Below, one piece after another: positions 15,154 to 24,337 of a DNA stretch of 32,762 nt (within the stretch, counting starts at the first letter, position 1; each line of letters starts with the position of its first letter). Made by a program: the position numbers and the translations under genes. The DNA lies in assembly GCA_013150915.1 (NCBI GenBank), contig JAADJE010000014.1, forward strand, positions 1 through 32,762, given 5' to 3'. Below the pieces are notes generated by a model that was not told the DNA's origin, did not search any database, and saw only the letters and a program-made list of their open reading frames with translations. Origin of the DNA: Gammaproteobacteria bacterium (GTDB lineage Bacteria > Pseudomonadota > Gammaproteobacteria > BMS3Bbin11).

Positions 15154-15715
15154 ATATTTTCTGCTGGCAGGACTGTTTGTATATCTCCCTGCTCAGGCTG
15201 ATGAACTTGAAAACCTTATGCGGAGTATGGCGGCAGTAAAAAACCGTGTCGTTGTTTATAAGGAAGAGAAGCAAATGGAAGTGCTGGAAGACTCATTATA
15301 CAGTGAGGGCAGGCTTGAATTTATTGTCCCCAATAAACTGATTCGTTGCGTGATAAAGCCTGTAAAAATATGTTACACCATTGATAGCAGACAGCTGACA
15401 ATCGAAAAAGCTGGCAAGATACAAACGCGCAGTCTTGATAATTTCCCACTGGTTCGGGTTTTTGTCGAATCCTTTCGTGCTGTCCTCGCCGGTGACCTTG
15501 CTACGCTGAAAAAACACTATTCCATAATATTTACTGGTGATCTGGTGGCATGGGAAATAACGCTGCGCCCGAAAGACAAAAAACTCACCACGTATGTAAA
15601 AAAAATTGAATTATCAGGAGTGGGTGACGATATCCAGTCGTATATTGTTGAAGACAGTAACGGTGATCTTACACGTATGCAGCTTTACCAGACTGATTCT
15701 GAGGCGATTGAATAG
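15131..15715 (+). CDS. LolA-like outer-membrane lipid carrier (ApeL-like)
   Basis: The product is 194 aa from the ATG at 15131, with a signal peptide KYFLLAGLFVYLPAQA directly before DELENLMRSM; GTG at 15146 is an equally possible start. The mature part has the LolA-like half-barrel pattern (SEGRLEFIVPNKLIRCVIKP, then KICYTIDSRQLTIEKAGK). Such proteins shuttle hydrophobic cargo across the periplasm; here the likely cargo is the polyene lipid handed over by the MMPL exporter next door. The start region overlaps the acyltransferase; the longer frame back to 15074 would bury the signal peptide and is rejected. Confidence 0.75.
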   Translation: MTSGSVIKYFLLAGLFVYLPAQADELENLMRSMAAVKNRVVVYKEEKQMEVLEDSLYSEGRLEFIVPNKLIRCVIKPVKICYTIDSRQLTIEKAGKIQTRSLDNFPLVRVFVESFRAVLAGDLATLKKHYSIIFTGDLVAWEITLRPKDKKLTTYVKKIELSGVGDDIQSYIVEDSNGDLTRMQLYQTDSEAIE

Positions 15716-15717
15716 TC

Positions 15718-18120
15718 ATGGGGGTCAGGAAGCTACTCCTGATACGATTGACCTGGTTTATTCTCCTGACACTTGCTTTATTACAGGTGTTCATCAACAC
15801 ACAGGTACAGACTGATATTGCGAGTTTTATGCCTGCGGGTAAAAATGAGCAGCAGCGACAATTACTGGAAGAATTTCAGCAAGGGCCCGCGGCCAGGCTG
15901 TGGCTGATTGCCATTACTGGTGAAGCGAGTGATGCTGACGCGCAGCAGATTATCTCTCAAAGTAAGCAACTGGCCGCTAGTCTGCGAAGATCTGGCCTGT
16001 TCTCTTCAGTCGTCAATGGGTCAGTCGCAATCGGTGATAGACTTTCTAAGCGCCTGTTCAGTTATCGTTACTTACTTGATGATTCGATAGATGAAGATTC
16101 ATTCTCGGTGACGGAATTAAAACTCACTTTTCAGCAGCGCCTGGATGAGATGACCTCACCTTTTTCCAGTTTCAGCAAACAATTGCTTATCTATGACCCG
16201 ACTGCAGCCATGCGTCGTGTTTCAGTCCGTTTGCAGGGTAATCAATCAACGCTTGAGAGCCAGGATAAGGTCTGGTATTCGAGTAAAGAAAAGGAGGCGC
16301 TTCTGATTGTAAGCAGTAAAGAATCAGGCCGTAACATCGATGCGCAGAAGAAGGCATACAATCGTATCCTGAGTGCATTCGAGCAGGTTCAGGGGAGCAT
16401 AAACTCCTCCCTTATAGTGAGTGGCGAACCTTTGTTCGCCATTGCTGCACGGGATAGCATTCGCAAGGAAAGCCGACGGCTGTCCATAGCAGCAGGTGTT
16501 TTCATGCTGGCCTTTATGTTTTTTGTGTTTAGAAATGGGCCTCTGGTGTTATTGAGTTTGCTGCCATTAGGCGCTGGTCTGTTAATCGCTACTGCAGCGG
16601 TATCATTGCTGTATGGCAGTATTCATGGGATTACGCTGGCCTTTGGCATTACATTACTCGGTGTTGCGATTGATTACCCCGTGCATCTTTTTATGCATGC
16701 AAAAAAAACGGGCTCCCTGCAACAGGCCGCGACCAGGGTCTGGCCAATATTGAGGCTTGGTGTGTTGACGACGGCGCTGGGTTATGGCGCCATGATATGG
16801 ACAGGTTTTAGCGGACTGTCTCAGCTGGGTGTATTTTCACTGGTTGGCTTGATCACAGCAGCGCTGGCTACCCAGACACTATTGCCGGCTTTGAAGCGAG
16901 ATGTCTCCGGAGAAATACCCGTGTTACAGAGGCGAGTATTGTCTTTAATGAACAGCAGATTGTCGTCCCTGGCTGGCATCACTCTGCTTGTTTTCATATT
17001 AGTCAGTCTGCTTGGCCACAAATTCTTCTTGCCAGATGATATCTGGTCTCGTGATATCGCTGCATTGAGTCCGGTACCGGCAAAACTTATACAGCAGGAT
17101 CGTATGTTAGGTAGTCGTTTGGGGCTACCGGAAGTGACCAGCATGATTCGGGTTGGGGGGAGTGATGTTGAAGATGTCCTGAGAAAAGAGGAGCGGTTGA
17201 AACCTGTGTTGGAGCAGGCCATTCGGGAAAAAACTATCACATCATTTCGCTCAGCCGCAGAGCTGTTGCCATCCATACACAGCCAACAGCTTAGGCAATC
17301 ACAGCTACCCGATCGGGAGGCTTTATCCAGGCGGATGGACAATGCCTTACAGGACTTACCCTTTAAAGCAGCGAGTTTTAAGCCTTTTCTTGATGAAGTA
17401 GAAGAGTCAAAATCCCTGGCTATTCTAAAACCCACGGATATGCGGGGTACTGCCGTCGGGACGGCACTGGATGGCCTGTTATCAACTGGTGACCGGGGAG
17501 CTACAGGTCTCATTTATCTGACCGGGTTGCAAGACAACAAGGCAATAGAAAAAATAATCAGGGCAGCAGCATTGCCGCAGGTGACTTTTATCAATATCAA
17601 ATCCGCTACCAATGAACTGATGCAGGACTTTCGTCAGGAAATTCTGCTGCGGATGGCCTGGGTTGCTGTGATTATTGTGTTGGTGTTGTTGATGGGTCTT
17701 AAGAGTATCCTACAGAGTTTTAGGGTGATTACACCTGTGGCGTTGGCGGTACTGTTTGCCGCACTGGTGCCATTGTGGCTGGGTGAAGCCTTAAATATAT
17801 TCCATCTTGTTTCCCTGTTACTGGTTGCCGGCCTCGGTCTGGATTATGCGTTATTTTTTAACAGTATTCGTGATGATCAGGAAAATGCAGATACAGTCGT
17901 TTATTCATTAGTCATCTGTGCTATCTCAAGTCTGGCCGTTTTTGCTATGCTAGCGGTTTCGAATATACCCGTACTACACGCGATAGGAATCACTGTCACA
18001 AGTGGAGTCATTGCGGCTTTTGTATTGTCCTGGATGTTTTCGAGTATACAAAGGGGAAAGATGAAGGATGAAGGGGGGCATTGCAGGGAGCGTGCCTTTT
18101 CGGCAAAAGAACTTAATTAA
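15718..18120 (+). CDS. MMPL/RND-family exporter
   Basis: This 800-aa protein has one N-terminal membrane segment, a large periplasmic loop (~30-255), a cluster of five segments (~260-375) with GITLLGVAIDYPVHLFMH, a further segment and second periplasmic loop (~400-640), and a second cluster (~645-785) with LLLVAGLGLDYALFF. The two Gly-rich Asp-Tyr motifs (GVAIDYP and GLGLDYA) are the proton-relay signature of the family. It is expected to export the finished polyene lipid using the proton gradient, partnered with the LolA-like protein. The start lies 2 nt after the previous stop. Confidence 0.82.
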   Translation: MGVRKLLLIRLTWFILLTLALLQVFINTQVQTDIASFMPAGKNEQQRQLLEEFQQGPAARLWLIAITGEASDADAQQIISQSKQLAASLRRSGLFSSVVNGSVAIGDRLSKRLFSYRYLLDDSIDEDSFSVTELKLTFQQRLDEMTSPFSSFSKQLLIYDPTAAMRRVSVRLQGNQSTLESQDKVWYSSKEKEALLIVSSKESGRNIDAQKKAYNRILSAFEQVQGSINSSLIVSGEPLFAIAARDSIRKESRRLSIAAGVFMLAFMFFVFRNGPLVLLSLLPLGAGLLIATAAVSLLYGSIHGITLAFGITLLGVAIDYPVHLFMHAKKTGSLQQAATRVWPILRLGVLTTALGYGAMIWTGFSGLSQLGVFSLVGLITAALATQTLLPALKRDVSGEIPVLQRRVLSLMNSRLSSLAGITLLVFILVSLLGHKFFLPDDIWSRDIAALSPVPAKLIQQDRMLGSRLGLPEVTSMIRVGGSDVEDVLRKEERLKPVLEQAIREKTITSFRSAAELLPSIHSQQLRQSQLPDREALSRRMDNALQDLPFKAASFKPFLDEVEESKSLAILKPTDMRGTAVGTALDGLLSTGDRGATGLIYLTGLQDNKAIEKIIRAAALPQVTFINIKSATNELMQDFRQEILLRMAWVAVIIVLVLLMGLKSILQSFRVITPVALAVLFAALVPLWLGEALNIFHLVSLLLVAGLGLDYALFFNSIRDDQENADTVVYSLVICAISSLAVFAMLAVSNIPVLHAIGITVTSGVIAAFVLSWMFSSIQRGKMKDEGGHCRERAFSAKELN

Positions 18121-18127
18121 GCAGCAA

Positions 18128-19324
18128 ATGAATAAAAATATCTCACTTACGGCCTTTACCGTGACGACTGCCCTTGGCGCAGGTCTGTCGCCGAATCGTG
18201 AAGCCCTGAAACAATCACGAACCGGCCTGAAAAAGAATGGTTTCGCGGGGATCGAATTTGATACCTATATTGGTCAGGTTGATGGTGTTGATGATGTTAT
18301 TCTGCCCGAAGAACAGGCAGATTTTAACTGCCGGAATAATCGTCTGGCTGAGTTAAGTCTGCGTCAGGACGGTATTTTTGATGCAATCGATGAACTTAAA
18401 GTGCGTTATGGGGCGAATCGAATCGGTCTGTTTATCGGCACGTCTACATCCGGCATTCAGCAAACAGAGATGGCCTATGCCATGCGCGCATCTGAAACGG
18501 ATGAGCTGCCAGCCTGGTTCAAGTACGAGACGACACATGATGTCTTTTCACCTGCAACTTTTCTGGTCAACCGATTGGGTTTGTGCGGGCCATCACAGAT
18601 TATTTCAACCGCCTGCTCATCAAGTGCTCGTGTGTTTGCAGCGGCTGCGCGGCATATACATGCGGGTCTTTGTGATGCGGCCATAGTCGGTGGCGTTGAT
18701 AGTTTATGCCAGACGACGCTCTATGGTTTTAATGCTCTGCAGCTGGTCTCCAATAAGCTCTGTTGTCCGGCGGATGTAGACCGGGATGGCATCAATATTG
18801 GTGAGGCAGCCGGTTTTGTTCTGCTCGAGAAAGGGCATCAGGAGAATGCATTAAGCTTACTTGGGGTTGGCGAAAGTTCTGATGCATGGCACATGTCTAG
18901 CCCCCATCCACAAGGGGAAGGCGCGGTACAGGCTATGCAGCAGGCACTTACCCGCGCAAACCTTGAGCCTGCTCAGATTGACTATATCAACCTGCATGGA
19001 ACGGCAACACCGGTCAATGATTTCACAGAAGATCAGGCAATGATGACGGTGTTTTCGGGCAATAATCCCTGTTCATCTACCAAAGGATTTACTGGCCATA
19101 CGCTTGGTGCTGCCGGTATTGTGGGTGCTGTGTTTTCGTGTCTCTTTATTGAAGAGAATCTGCTGCCGATCAGCCTGAATACACAACGGATAGACAGTAA
19201 GATTCATTCGAATATAATGCTCGAGGCAAACTCAGAAACGAAGTCAGAGATTGATATTGTCATGAGCAACTGCTTCGGATTTGGTGGCAGTAATGCAAGT
19301 CTGATCATAGGGCGACCCACATGA
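18128..19324 (+). CDS. Beta-ketoacyl-ACP synthase (ApeO-like)
   Basis: The product is 398 aa from ATG 18128, 7 nt after the MMPL stop; an upstream in-frame ATG at 18068 would lie inside that gene. The complete Cys-His-His triad is present: C163 in STACSSSA, H290 in NLHGTATPVND and H324 in KGFTGHTLGAAG. The closing GFGGSNAS glycine loop is also present. It performs decarboxylative condensation for chain extension. The following gene is a Cys-less partial homologue, giving the KS:CLF pair seen for ApeO:ApeC. Its stop overlaps that gene by 4 nt. Confidence 0.86.
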   Translation: MNKNISLTAFTVTTALGAGLSPNREALKQSRTGLKKNGFAGIEFDTYIGQVDGVDDVILPEEQADFNCRNNRLAELSLRQDGIFDAIDELKVRYGANRIGLFIGTSTSGIQQTEMAYAMRASETDELPAWFKYETTHDVFSPATFLVNRLGLCGPSQIISTACSSSARVFAAAARHIHAGLCDAAIVGGVDSLCQTTLYGFNALQLVSNKLCCPADVDRDGINIGEAAGFVLLEKGHQENALSLLGVGESSDAWHMSSPHPQGEGAVQAMQQALTRANLEPAQIDYINLHGTATPVNDFTEDQAMMTVFSGNNPCSSTKGFTGHTLGAAGIVGAVFSCLFIEENLLPISLNTQRIDSKIHSNIMLEANSETKSEIDIVMSNCFGFGGSNASLIIGRPT

Positions 19325-20124
19325 AAACTGTCGGCATAGCCGGGATTGGTCTGGTCGCGCCGGGTATAGAATGCTGGGACAGCGGCAGAGATTTACTCGC
19401 ATCCGGGGGGCATTATGAAATCTCTGCTGAATTTCCGGTACTAAGGCCCTCTTCTCTTTCTGGCAATGAAAGGCGCCGCACTACTGACACTATCAAACTG
19501 GCTCTACAATGTGCACAGGATGCTATGGCTGACCAGTCTGTAGTAGGGGTTTCAGATCCTGAGCTGACATCGGTATTTGCCTGTTCCAGTGGAGATTTAA
19601 ATATTGTCGACCGGATACTTTCAACCCTGACCATGCCCGGTAAGCCGGTTTCTCCAACACATTTTCATAACTCCGTTCATAATGCACCAGCAGGCTACTG
19701 GTCCATTGCCTCGGGTTCACAAGCGCCGACAACCAGTATTGCAGCCGGAGAGGGAACATTCAGCGCCGGCTTGCTTGAAGCAATAACACAGATACTGGCA
19801 GATGATCACCCTGTTCTATTGATTGTTTATGATGCACTGCCACCTGCTGTATTACTTAAACACAGAAAAATAACGGTCGCTTTTGGTGTGGCGATATTAC
19901 TGGTGCCGGAAAAGACAAAGTATAGTCTATCGGTAATCATCCATGATGGGGAAGCCTGTTGCAGTAAAATGATAAATCCGGGCTTTGAGCGGTTACGACA
20001 GGCGAATCCTGCGGCCCAGTGTCTGCCTTTGCTGCAGAATCTTGCGCTACAACAATCTACAAGCCTCAAGTTTCCCTATCTACAGGGGCAGGGGCTCGTT
20101 CTGGATCTCACAATCAATGAATGA
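19321..20124 (+). CDS. Chain-length-factor-like partial ketosynthase (ApeC-like)
   Basis: This 267-aa protein corresponds to the N-terminal half of a ketosynthase (MKTVGIAGIGLVAPGI, then NERRRTTDTIKLALQCAQDA and FHNSVHNAPAGYWSIA). At the nucleophile position it has SIAAGEGTFSAG (about 139-150), with no cysteine, and the C-terminal histidine half is absent. That is the structure of the chain-length factor ApeC, which binds the active KS and sets polyene length without catalysing condensation itself. It is translationally coupled to the KS. Confidence 0.8.
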   Translation: MKTVGIAGIGLVAPGIECWDSGRDLLASGGHYEISAEFPVLRPSSLSGNERRRTTDTIKLALQCAQDAMADQSVVGVSDPELTSVFACSSGDLNIVDRILSTLTMPGKPVSPTHFHNSVHNAPAGYWSIASGSQAPTTSIAAGEGTFSAGLLEAITQILADDHPVLLIVYDALPPAVLLKHRKITVAFGVAILLVPEKTKYSLSVIIHDGEACCSKMINPGFERLRQANPAAQCLPLLQNLALQQSTSLKFPYLQGQGLVLDLTINE

Positions 20125-20569
20125 ACGGGATGAACGTTGCAGGCGAATACCGCATAGCGGGAGCATGTGTCTGTTGGACCGAGTACTGGAGTGGGATAAC
20201 AATACCATAATATGTGAGGCTGTCAGTCATAGAGATAAGGGTAATCCTTTAAGTTGTGATGGGGCCTTATCCTCGGTCGTCGCTATCGAATACGGTGCAC
20301 AGGCCACGGCGGTACACGGCAGTCTGCTCGGTGCAAAGGATGAAAGAACAGGGCAGGCATCCTATCTGGCCGCCGTACGCGATGTGGAATTCAAGGTAAG
20401 CTGGCTCCATGACATCGATCACCCACTAACGGTAAAAGCAGAACGTCTAATCGATGATGCAAACGGTATAATCTATCGGTTTAGTCTCTATGCCCTGTCC
20501 CGATTGCTGGTACAGGGGAGGTTTACGGTAATGATGTCTATGGACAGGAAAATCAGGGTGAAGAAATGA
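20117..20569 (+). CDS. Second hotdog dehydratase (ApeP-like)
   Basis: The product is 150 aa from ATG 20117, overlapping the previous gene by 8 nt. The N-terminus RRIPHSGSMCLLDRVLEWD carries the family His (H13) in PHxGxMxLLD, and ASYLAAVRDVEFKV and FSLYALSRLLVQGRF follow. In APE systems ApeP pairs with ApeI to form an active heterodimeric dehydratase, so the two genes at 13907 and 20117 probably encode one enzyme. The longer open frame upstream of 20117 is only read-through. Confidence 0.8.
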   Translation: MNERDERCRRIPHSGSMCLLDRVLEWDNNTIICEAVSHRDKGNPLSCDGALSSVVAIEYGAQATAVHGSLLGAKDERTGQASYLAAVRDVEFKVSWLHDIDHPLTVKAERLIDDANGIIYRFSLYALSRLLVQGRFTVMMSMDRKIRVKK

Positions 20570-21285
20570 AGCAGGCGCTGGTAACGGGCGGCAGTGGCGA
20601 TATTGGTGCGGCCATTTGCTATAAGCTGGCTCAGCAGGGGCTGCATGTCATTGTTCACGCAATGAATAGACCAGAGCATGCCGGGGATGTCACCGCTTCA
20701 ATTATTGCGTCCGGTGGTTCAGCTGAAGCCATCTGTTTTGATGTCAGTGATGCAGAGGCAAGCAGGAAGATTCTTGAGAGTAAACTGGCCAACCGCCCGA
20801 TTCAGATCATTGTCAGTAATGCTGGCATCCATGATGATGTGCCGCTGGCAGGTATGAGCTATGAGCAATGGCATCGCGTCATTGATGTCTCCCTGCACGG
20901 TTTTTATAATGTGACTCAACCCTTGTTGCTGCCAATGATGCGTACTCACTGGGGTCGTGTGATTGCGATTTCCTCCATCGCTGCCCAGTTAGGGAATCGT
21001 GGTCAGGCCAATTATGCTGCAGCCAAGGCGGGACTGCATGGTGCTGTTAAGTCGTTGTCACAGGAACTGGCTTCCCGCGGTATTACGGCTAATGTTGTGG
21101 CACCGGGAATTATCCAGGGTGAAATGACTGACAACCTGTTTGATAAAGAAACAATAAAAAAAATGGTGCCGGCACAGCGCGCTGGATTGCCGGATGAAGT
21201 GGCGGATCTGGTGGCCTTTCTTGCTTCAGATAATGCGGCATATATCTCAGGGCAGGTTATTGGCATTAATGGTGGGATCGTGTAG
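20566..21285 (+). CDS. FabG-type 3-ketoacyl-ACP reductase (ApeQ-like)
   Basis: This 239-aa short-chain dehydrogenase has the NADP-binding TGGSGDIG (residues 7-14), NAG at 85-87, the catalytic Ser in AISSIAA (136/137), and Tyr150 and Lys154 in NYAAAKAG. It reduces the beta-keto intermediate before dehydration. It is the last gene of the operon, overlaps ApeP by 4 nt and converges on the methyltransferase 48 bp away. Confidence 0.85.
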   Translation: MKQALVTGGSGDIGAAICYKLAQQGLHVIVHAMNRPEHAGDVTASIIASGGSAEAICFDVSDAEASRKILESKLANRPIQIIVSNAGIHDDVPLAGMSYEQWHRVIDVSLHGFYNVTQPLLLPMMRTHWGRVIAISSIAAQLGNRGQANYAAAKAGLHGAVKSLSQELASRGITANVVAPGIIQGEMTDNLFDKETIKKMVPAQRAGLPDEVADLVAFLASDNAAYISGQVIGINGGIV

Positions 21286-21333
21286 TTTATTTTTTGTACG
21301 GATGGGAGGCTTAATAAAAAAGAAAGAGATACA

Positions 21334-22416
21334 TCAAGCGGCAGGCTTACTGCATTCAAACAAGGTATGGCAGATGCCTATATTGTCGTGAATCTTGCCA
21401 ACATCGAGGCCTGCTGCATTGATACATTTTATTAACACGTCCGAGTGATACATCCTGGAGTTACCGCTGGCCATGGCGGTAAAGTACAGCGATGTATTGA
21501 CCAGCGAGTAGGCAGAAGCTTCATGTTGTTGCCGGTCCCAGCAGGTTTCTAAAATATAGAGGCGTGTATTGTCTCCCATAGCACTGGCGATGCGCTGCAG
21601 TATGTTGATGATGTCCTGTTTGCCGAAACAGGACAGAAACTGACTTAACCAGAAGGCATCAATACCTCTCGGAAAGCGTTGCGTCCTGTCCAGTAAATCC
21701 ATTGCCAGTGAATCAATGCGTTCAGTCAGGTTTGCTTCCGAGACGTTATTGATCGCATTCTGTAATTGATCAGGAAGGTCTACCATGGTGATGTGGATAT
21801 CAGGATTGTACTTTGCGGCAAGAATTGAAAATTTGCCTATATTGGCACCAACGTCCATCATTGTTTTTGGGCCAGGTTCAAAAATAATGGGAAGTACTAC
21901 CGGGTAGGCAGAATCCGAGTAAAAGTGGTCAAAGGCATACCAGCTATTTTTTATGTCTTCAGGAAGGTGAGGTAACGCCTGATAGAGTGTCTCCCATTGT
22001 TCCCCAAAAACACGCAGACCGGCTGGCTTTCCCCTCTTACATGCCTCATCAAGATGGTACATGCCCCGGTAGCAGATGTAATGATTGTAATCCATATTGT
22101 TACGGGTCATTTCATCATGCAGTAGATAAAAGCCCGTCTTGCTCAGGTGATACAATTCATCTTTATCAATATCAACGACACCGCAGCTCAAACCGCTCTC
22201 CAGTAGTATTTCTACGGCATAAAGGCTGAGCTTGAGTTTTTCAGCCACTTCATTTGCGGACACTCCGGCTTTATGTTCATCCAGCTGGGAGAGTATCCCG
22301 AGTTCACGCATCGTCCGCACGGCCTGAAAAACCAGTGGGGCATAGGCAATCTTCTGTGCCTCATAGATAGCATCATAGGCCGTGAGTGGCTTGTGTTTGA
22401 ACAGGTCTTTTTTCAT
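21334..22416 (-). CDS. SAM-dependent O-methyltransferase-like protein
   Basis: This 360-aa protein has an N-terminal winged-helix region (GILSQLDEHKAGVSANEVAE, about 40-110) and a class I methyltransferase fold with motif I MMDVGANIGKFSILAAKYNP near 190 and the acidic strand end MVDLP. The architecture matches the acetylserotonin/hydroxyindole O-methyltransferase group (PF00891-like). Methyltransferases accompany APE and xanthomonadin loci and can decorate the aryl head group. Its convergent position against the KR gene supports a role in the same pathway; substrate and site are unknown. GGAAAAAA precedes the start. Confidence 0.72.
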   Translation of the reverse strand: MKKDLFKHKPLTAYDAIYEAQKIAYAPLVFQAVRTMRELGILSQLDEHKAGVSANEVAEKLKLSLYAVEILLESGLSCGVVDIDKDELYHLSKTGFYLLHDEMTRNNMDYNHYICYRGMYHLDEACKRGKPAGLRVFGEQWETLYQALPHLPEDIKNSWYAFDHFYSDSAYPVVLPIIFEPGPKTMMDVGANIGKFSILAAKYNPDIHITMVDLPDQLQNAINNVSEANLTERIDSLAMDLLDRTQRFPRGIDAFWLSQFLSCFGKQDIINILQRIASAMGDNTRLYILETCWDRQQHEASAYSLVNTSLYFTAMASGNSRMYHSDVLIKCINAAGLDVGKIHDNIGICHTLFECSKPAA

Positions 22417-22781
22417 TTTTTTCCAGTTGGATTATTGTTGAAGCGCTAAGACGCAAAGACAGGCACTGTCTATGAAAAATATAATCGAGCCGTCATTGTA
22501 GGTGAAGTGTGGCAATTTTCTGTATCAGAATTCGTCAGATGAGATTGCTTCGTCCCTCGCAATAGCTAGCTGATAGGTGCCATGATGACAGGATGTCACT
22601 GAGCGGTCATGTGATTCTTGCCCTGATAAGGCAAGTTCCAAATCACAATCTGACATATCTAGAATTAATAGAGGTACCCCAGCTATCCTGTCCTTTTGAT
22701 AGCCTGAATGAGATGTTTATTTTTGTGCAGCAACATCTCCTGTTTCGAGTTTTCCTGCTGTTTTATTGTTGCTACGGGTCT
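22417..22781. other. Intergenic region with repeat and hairpins
   Basis: This 365-bp gap holds a fragment of the dispersed repeat (GAGATTGCTTCGTCCCTCGC at 22541-22560), a small hairpin CTTGCC/GGCAAG (22617-22635) and the 8-bp inverted repeat at 22710-22739. No gene is seen. Confidence 0.5.
22710..22739 (-). terminator. Hairpin downstream of the PhnD-like gene
   Basis: GAGATGTT and AACATCTC are perfect 8-bp arms around 14 nt, 42 nt after the stop codon on the minus strand. There is no following T-run, so it may stabilise the transcript end rather than terminate intrinsically. Confidence 0.35.
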
Positions 22782-23645
22782 TTATTTTCCAGCAGCCGCC
22801 GGCTGTTTGGTTTCATCTTCGTCCAGCTCAAAGCCCCAGAAATCACTTAATAAGAATCCGTATCCTTCATATTCAGCCTTGTCGGTAGCAACCATTTCCT
22901 TTCCACCTGCAAACCGCTTTCGTAGATTTTCTGTTGCCGCTACACCTTCCGGGCTAAGCAGGGCTGCCCGTATTTCCTGCTGGACATCATCAGGTATTTT
23001 TGGGCTTGCACTGATCGCCTGATGTGGCAGGCCTGTACTGTGAAACAATATCTGGGTTTGCTTTTTCTCATCCTTTTTATTGAGCCTATCGTAAACTTTT
23101 GCCGGTATGACCGCGGCATCGCATTTACCGTTAAGCATTGCTTTGTATACATTTTTAAAACCACGTACCACCACGATTCTTGGTTGTCTGGCCGGGTTTT
23201 GGAACTGATCCTGCATGGTTAATGTGGCGAGGTTGGGTGGAGCATGACCACAAATGGGTTTGCCAGCCAGATCCTGCAGTTTGGTTATTTTTGCATTGTC
23301 CTTTCTGGAGATCACTACGAATGCCAGTTTACCGGGTAGACGAACCAGGGGTGTATGTTGCAGTGCAGCGACCCGCCAACTGACAAAATGTGGGCCATCG
23401 AAGACCAGATCATATTTACCCAAACGCATCCCTTTCATATAAGAGAGCCAGTTGTCCGGGTGTTTATAGGTGAAGGTATGATTTGTTTTTCTGGTCAGGA
23501 AATCGGCTATGGGTCCGTACATTGCCTTGCCTTCTGCAGGTTTCTCACGTGGGGGGGAAGTGAAGAGAAATTCACCGGCTTGTGCTGTAGTCAGGCCCGA
23601 AAAGGCAATTAGAAGACTTGATACCAAAATTTTAATAAATTTCAT
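22782..23645 (-). CDS. PhnD-like periplasmic substrate-binding protein
   Basis: The product is 287 aa from ATG 23645, chosen because a Sec signal peptide follows directly (FIKILVSSLLIAFSGLTTAQA); an in-frame start 14 codons upstream would displace it. The mature protein has the type 2 periplasmic-binding pattern of the phosphate/phosphite/phosphonate group: FLFTSPPREKPAEGKAMYGP, YDLVFDGPHFVSWR, KLQDLAGKPICGHAPPNLAT, then YKAMLNGKCDAAVI. No ABC permease or ATPase lies nearby, so it may be an orphan receptor, a sensor input, or partner of a transporter elsewhere. The acidic C-terminus (ELDEDETKQPAAAGK) is a short extension. Ligand unknown. Confidence 0.72.
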   Translation of the reverse strand: MKFIKILVSSLLIAFSGLTTAQAGEFLFTSPPREKPAEGKAMYGPIADFLTRKTNHTFTYKHPDNWLSYMKGMRLGKYDLVFDGPHFVSWRVAALQHTPLVRLPGKLAFVVISRKDNAKITKLQDLAGKPICGHAPPNLATLTMQDQFQNPARQPRIVVVRGFKNVYKAMLNGKCDAAVIPAKVYDRLNKKDEKKQTQILFHSTGLPHQAISASPKIPDDVQQEIRAALLSPEGVAATENLRKRFAGGKEMVATDKAEYEGYGFLLSDFWGFELDEDETKQPAAAGK

Positions 23646-24337
23646 CGAGACACCCAATAAATAGTTGTAACTATTTGAAGTGCACATTTATTGATAGATT
23701 TTTTATCTACTGAGCACTTTTTATCATATATTTTTTATACTCATGATCACCGTGACGAATTGTGATGATCGCTAGCATGACTCAGTAATTACTTACAGTC
23801 AAGGTGATGTGTAGGTGACGACAGTACATGGAAGTTTGCAGCACATGACAAAGCTATCCAGCAGTGACGTACGATGTAAAATTTTAAGTGGATTGCTTAG
23901 ATGGAATTGAGCATCCATTCACAGCACAGGTGAAATACCAAATGGAGGATGTAATGAGGGTAATTTATCAATTCAGTATCGATAAGATTTATCCCGGATT
24001 CTCGTGCAGGACATGATTCGATGTATTTCATAATTAATTCATGGGTCTGTTTAAGGAAATCACCTCGTTGTATTTAATTACGACGAATTTCATAATTGAT
24101 CGTCGATTTATGCCCCCCCTAAAATTTCAGTAATATCAGTTTACTTATGAGCTGCTTTTATTAATGTCCAAATCTGGTATCGTTGCTCATGGACAAGTTG
24201 CATGTAGCCTTATTGGCTTTTTCATTTACTTGATGGCCATAAAAAAGCCACGATGTTACTTCAGCTTGACCACTAAACCGATGAGTTAAGTTGCACTTCA
24301 AAGCTAAATCCACAATACGAATTTTAAGGGAGGTTCC
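23646..24337. other. 692-bp gene-free region
   Basis: No credible gene is seen. An AT-rich stretch near 23690-23760 contains an imperfect inverted TGATCAC/GTGATGATC, and GGCTTTTT (about 24219) faces AAAAAGCC (about 24242) as a weak hairpin. A strong Shine-Dalgarno AAGGGAGG (24326-24333) ends the region. It probably holds the divergent promoters of its two flanking genes and could hide a small RNA. Confidence 0.45.

Noticed and set aside
16821-17513. 230-aa minus-strand frame inside the MMPL gene
   Set aside because: It is antisense to a well-supported transporter; Ser/Arg-rich composition is typical of a reverse-strand shadow.
18068-18127. Upstream ATG extension of the ketosynthase
   Set aside because: It lies inside the end of the MMPL gene and adds residues absent from the family; ATG 18128 fits the normal N-terminus.
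23738-23768. TGATCAC...GTGATGATC as a CRP-type site
   Set aside because: The half-sites are arranged ATCAC...GTGAT, the wrong order for TGTGA-N6-TCACA, and the symmetry is imperfect.
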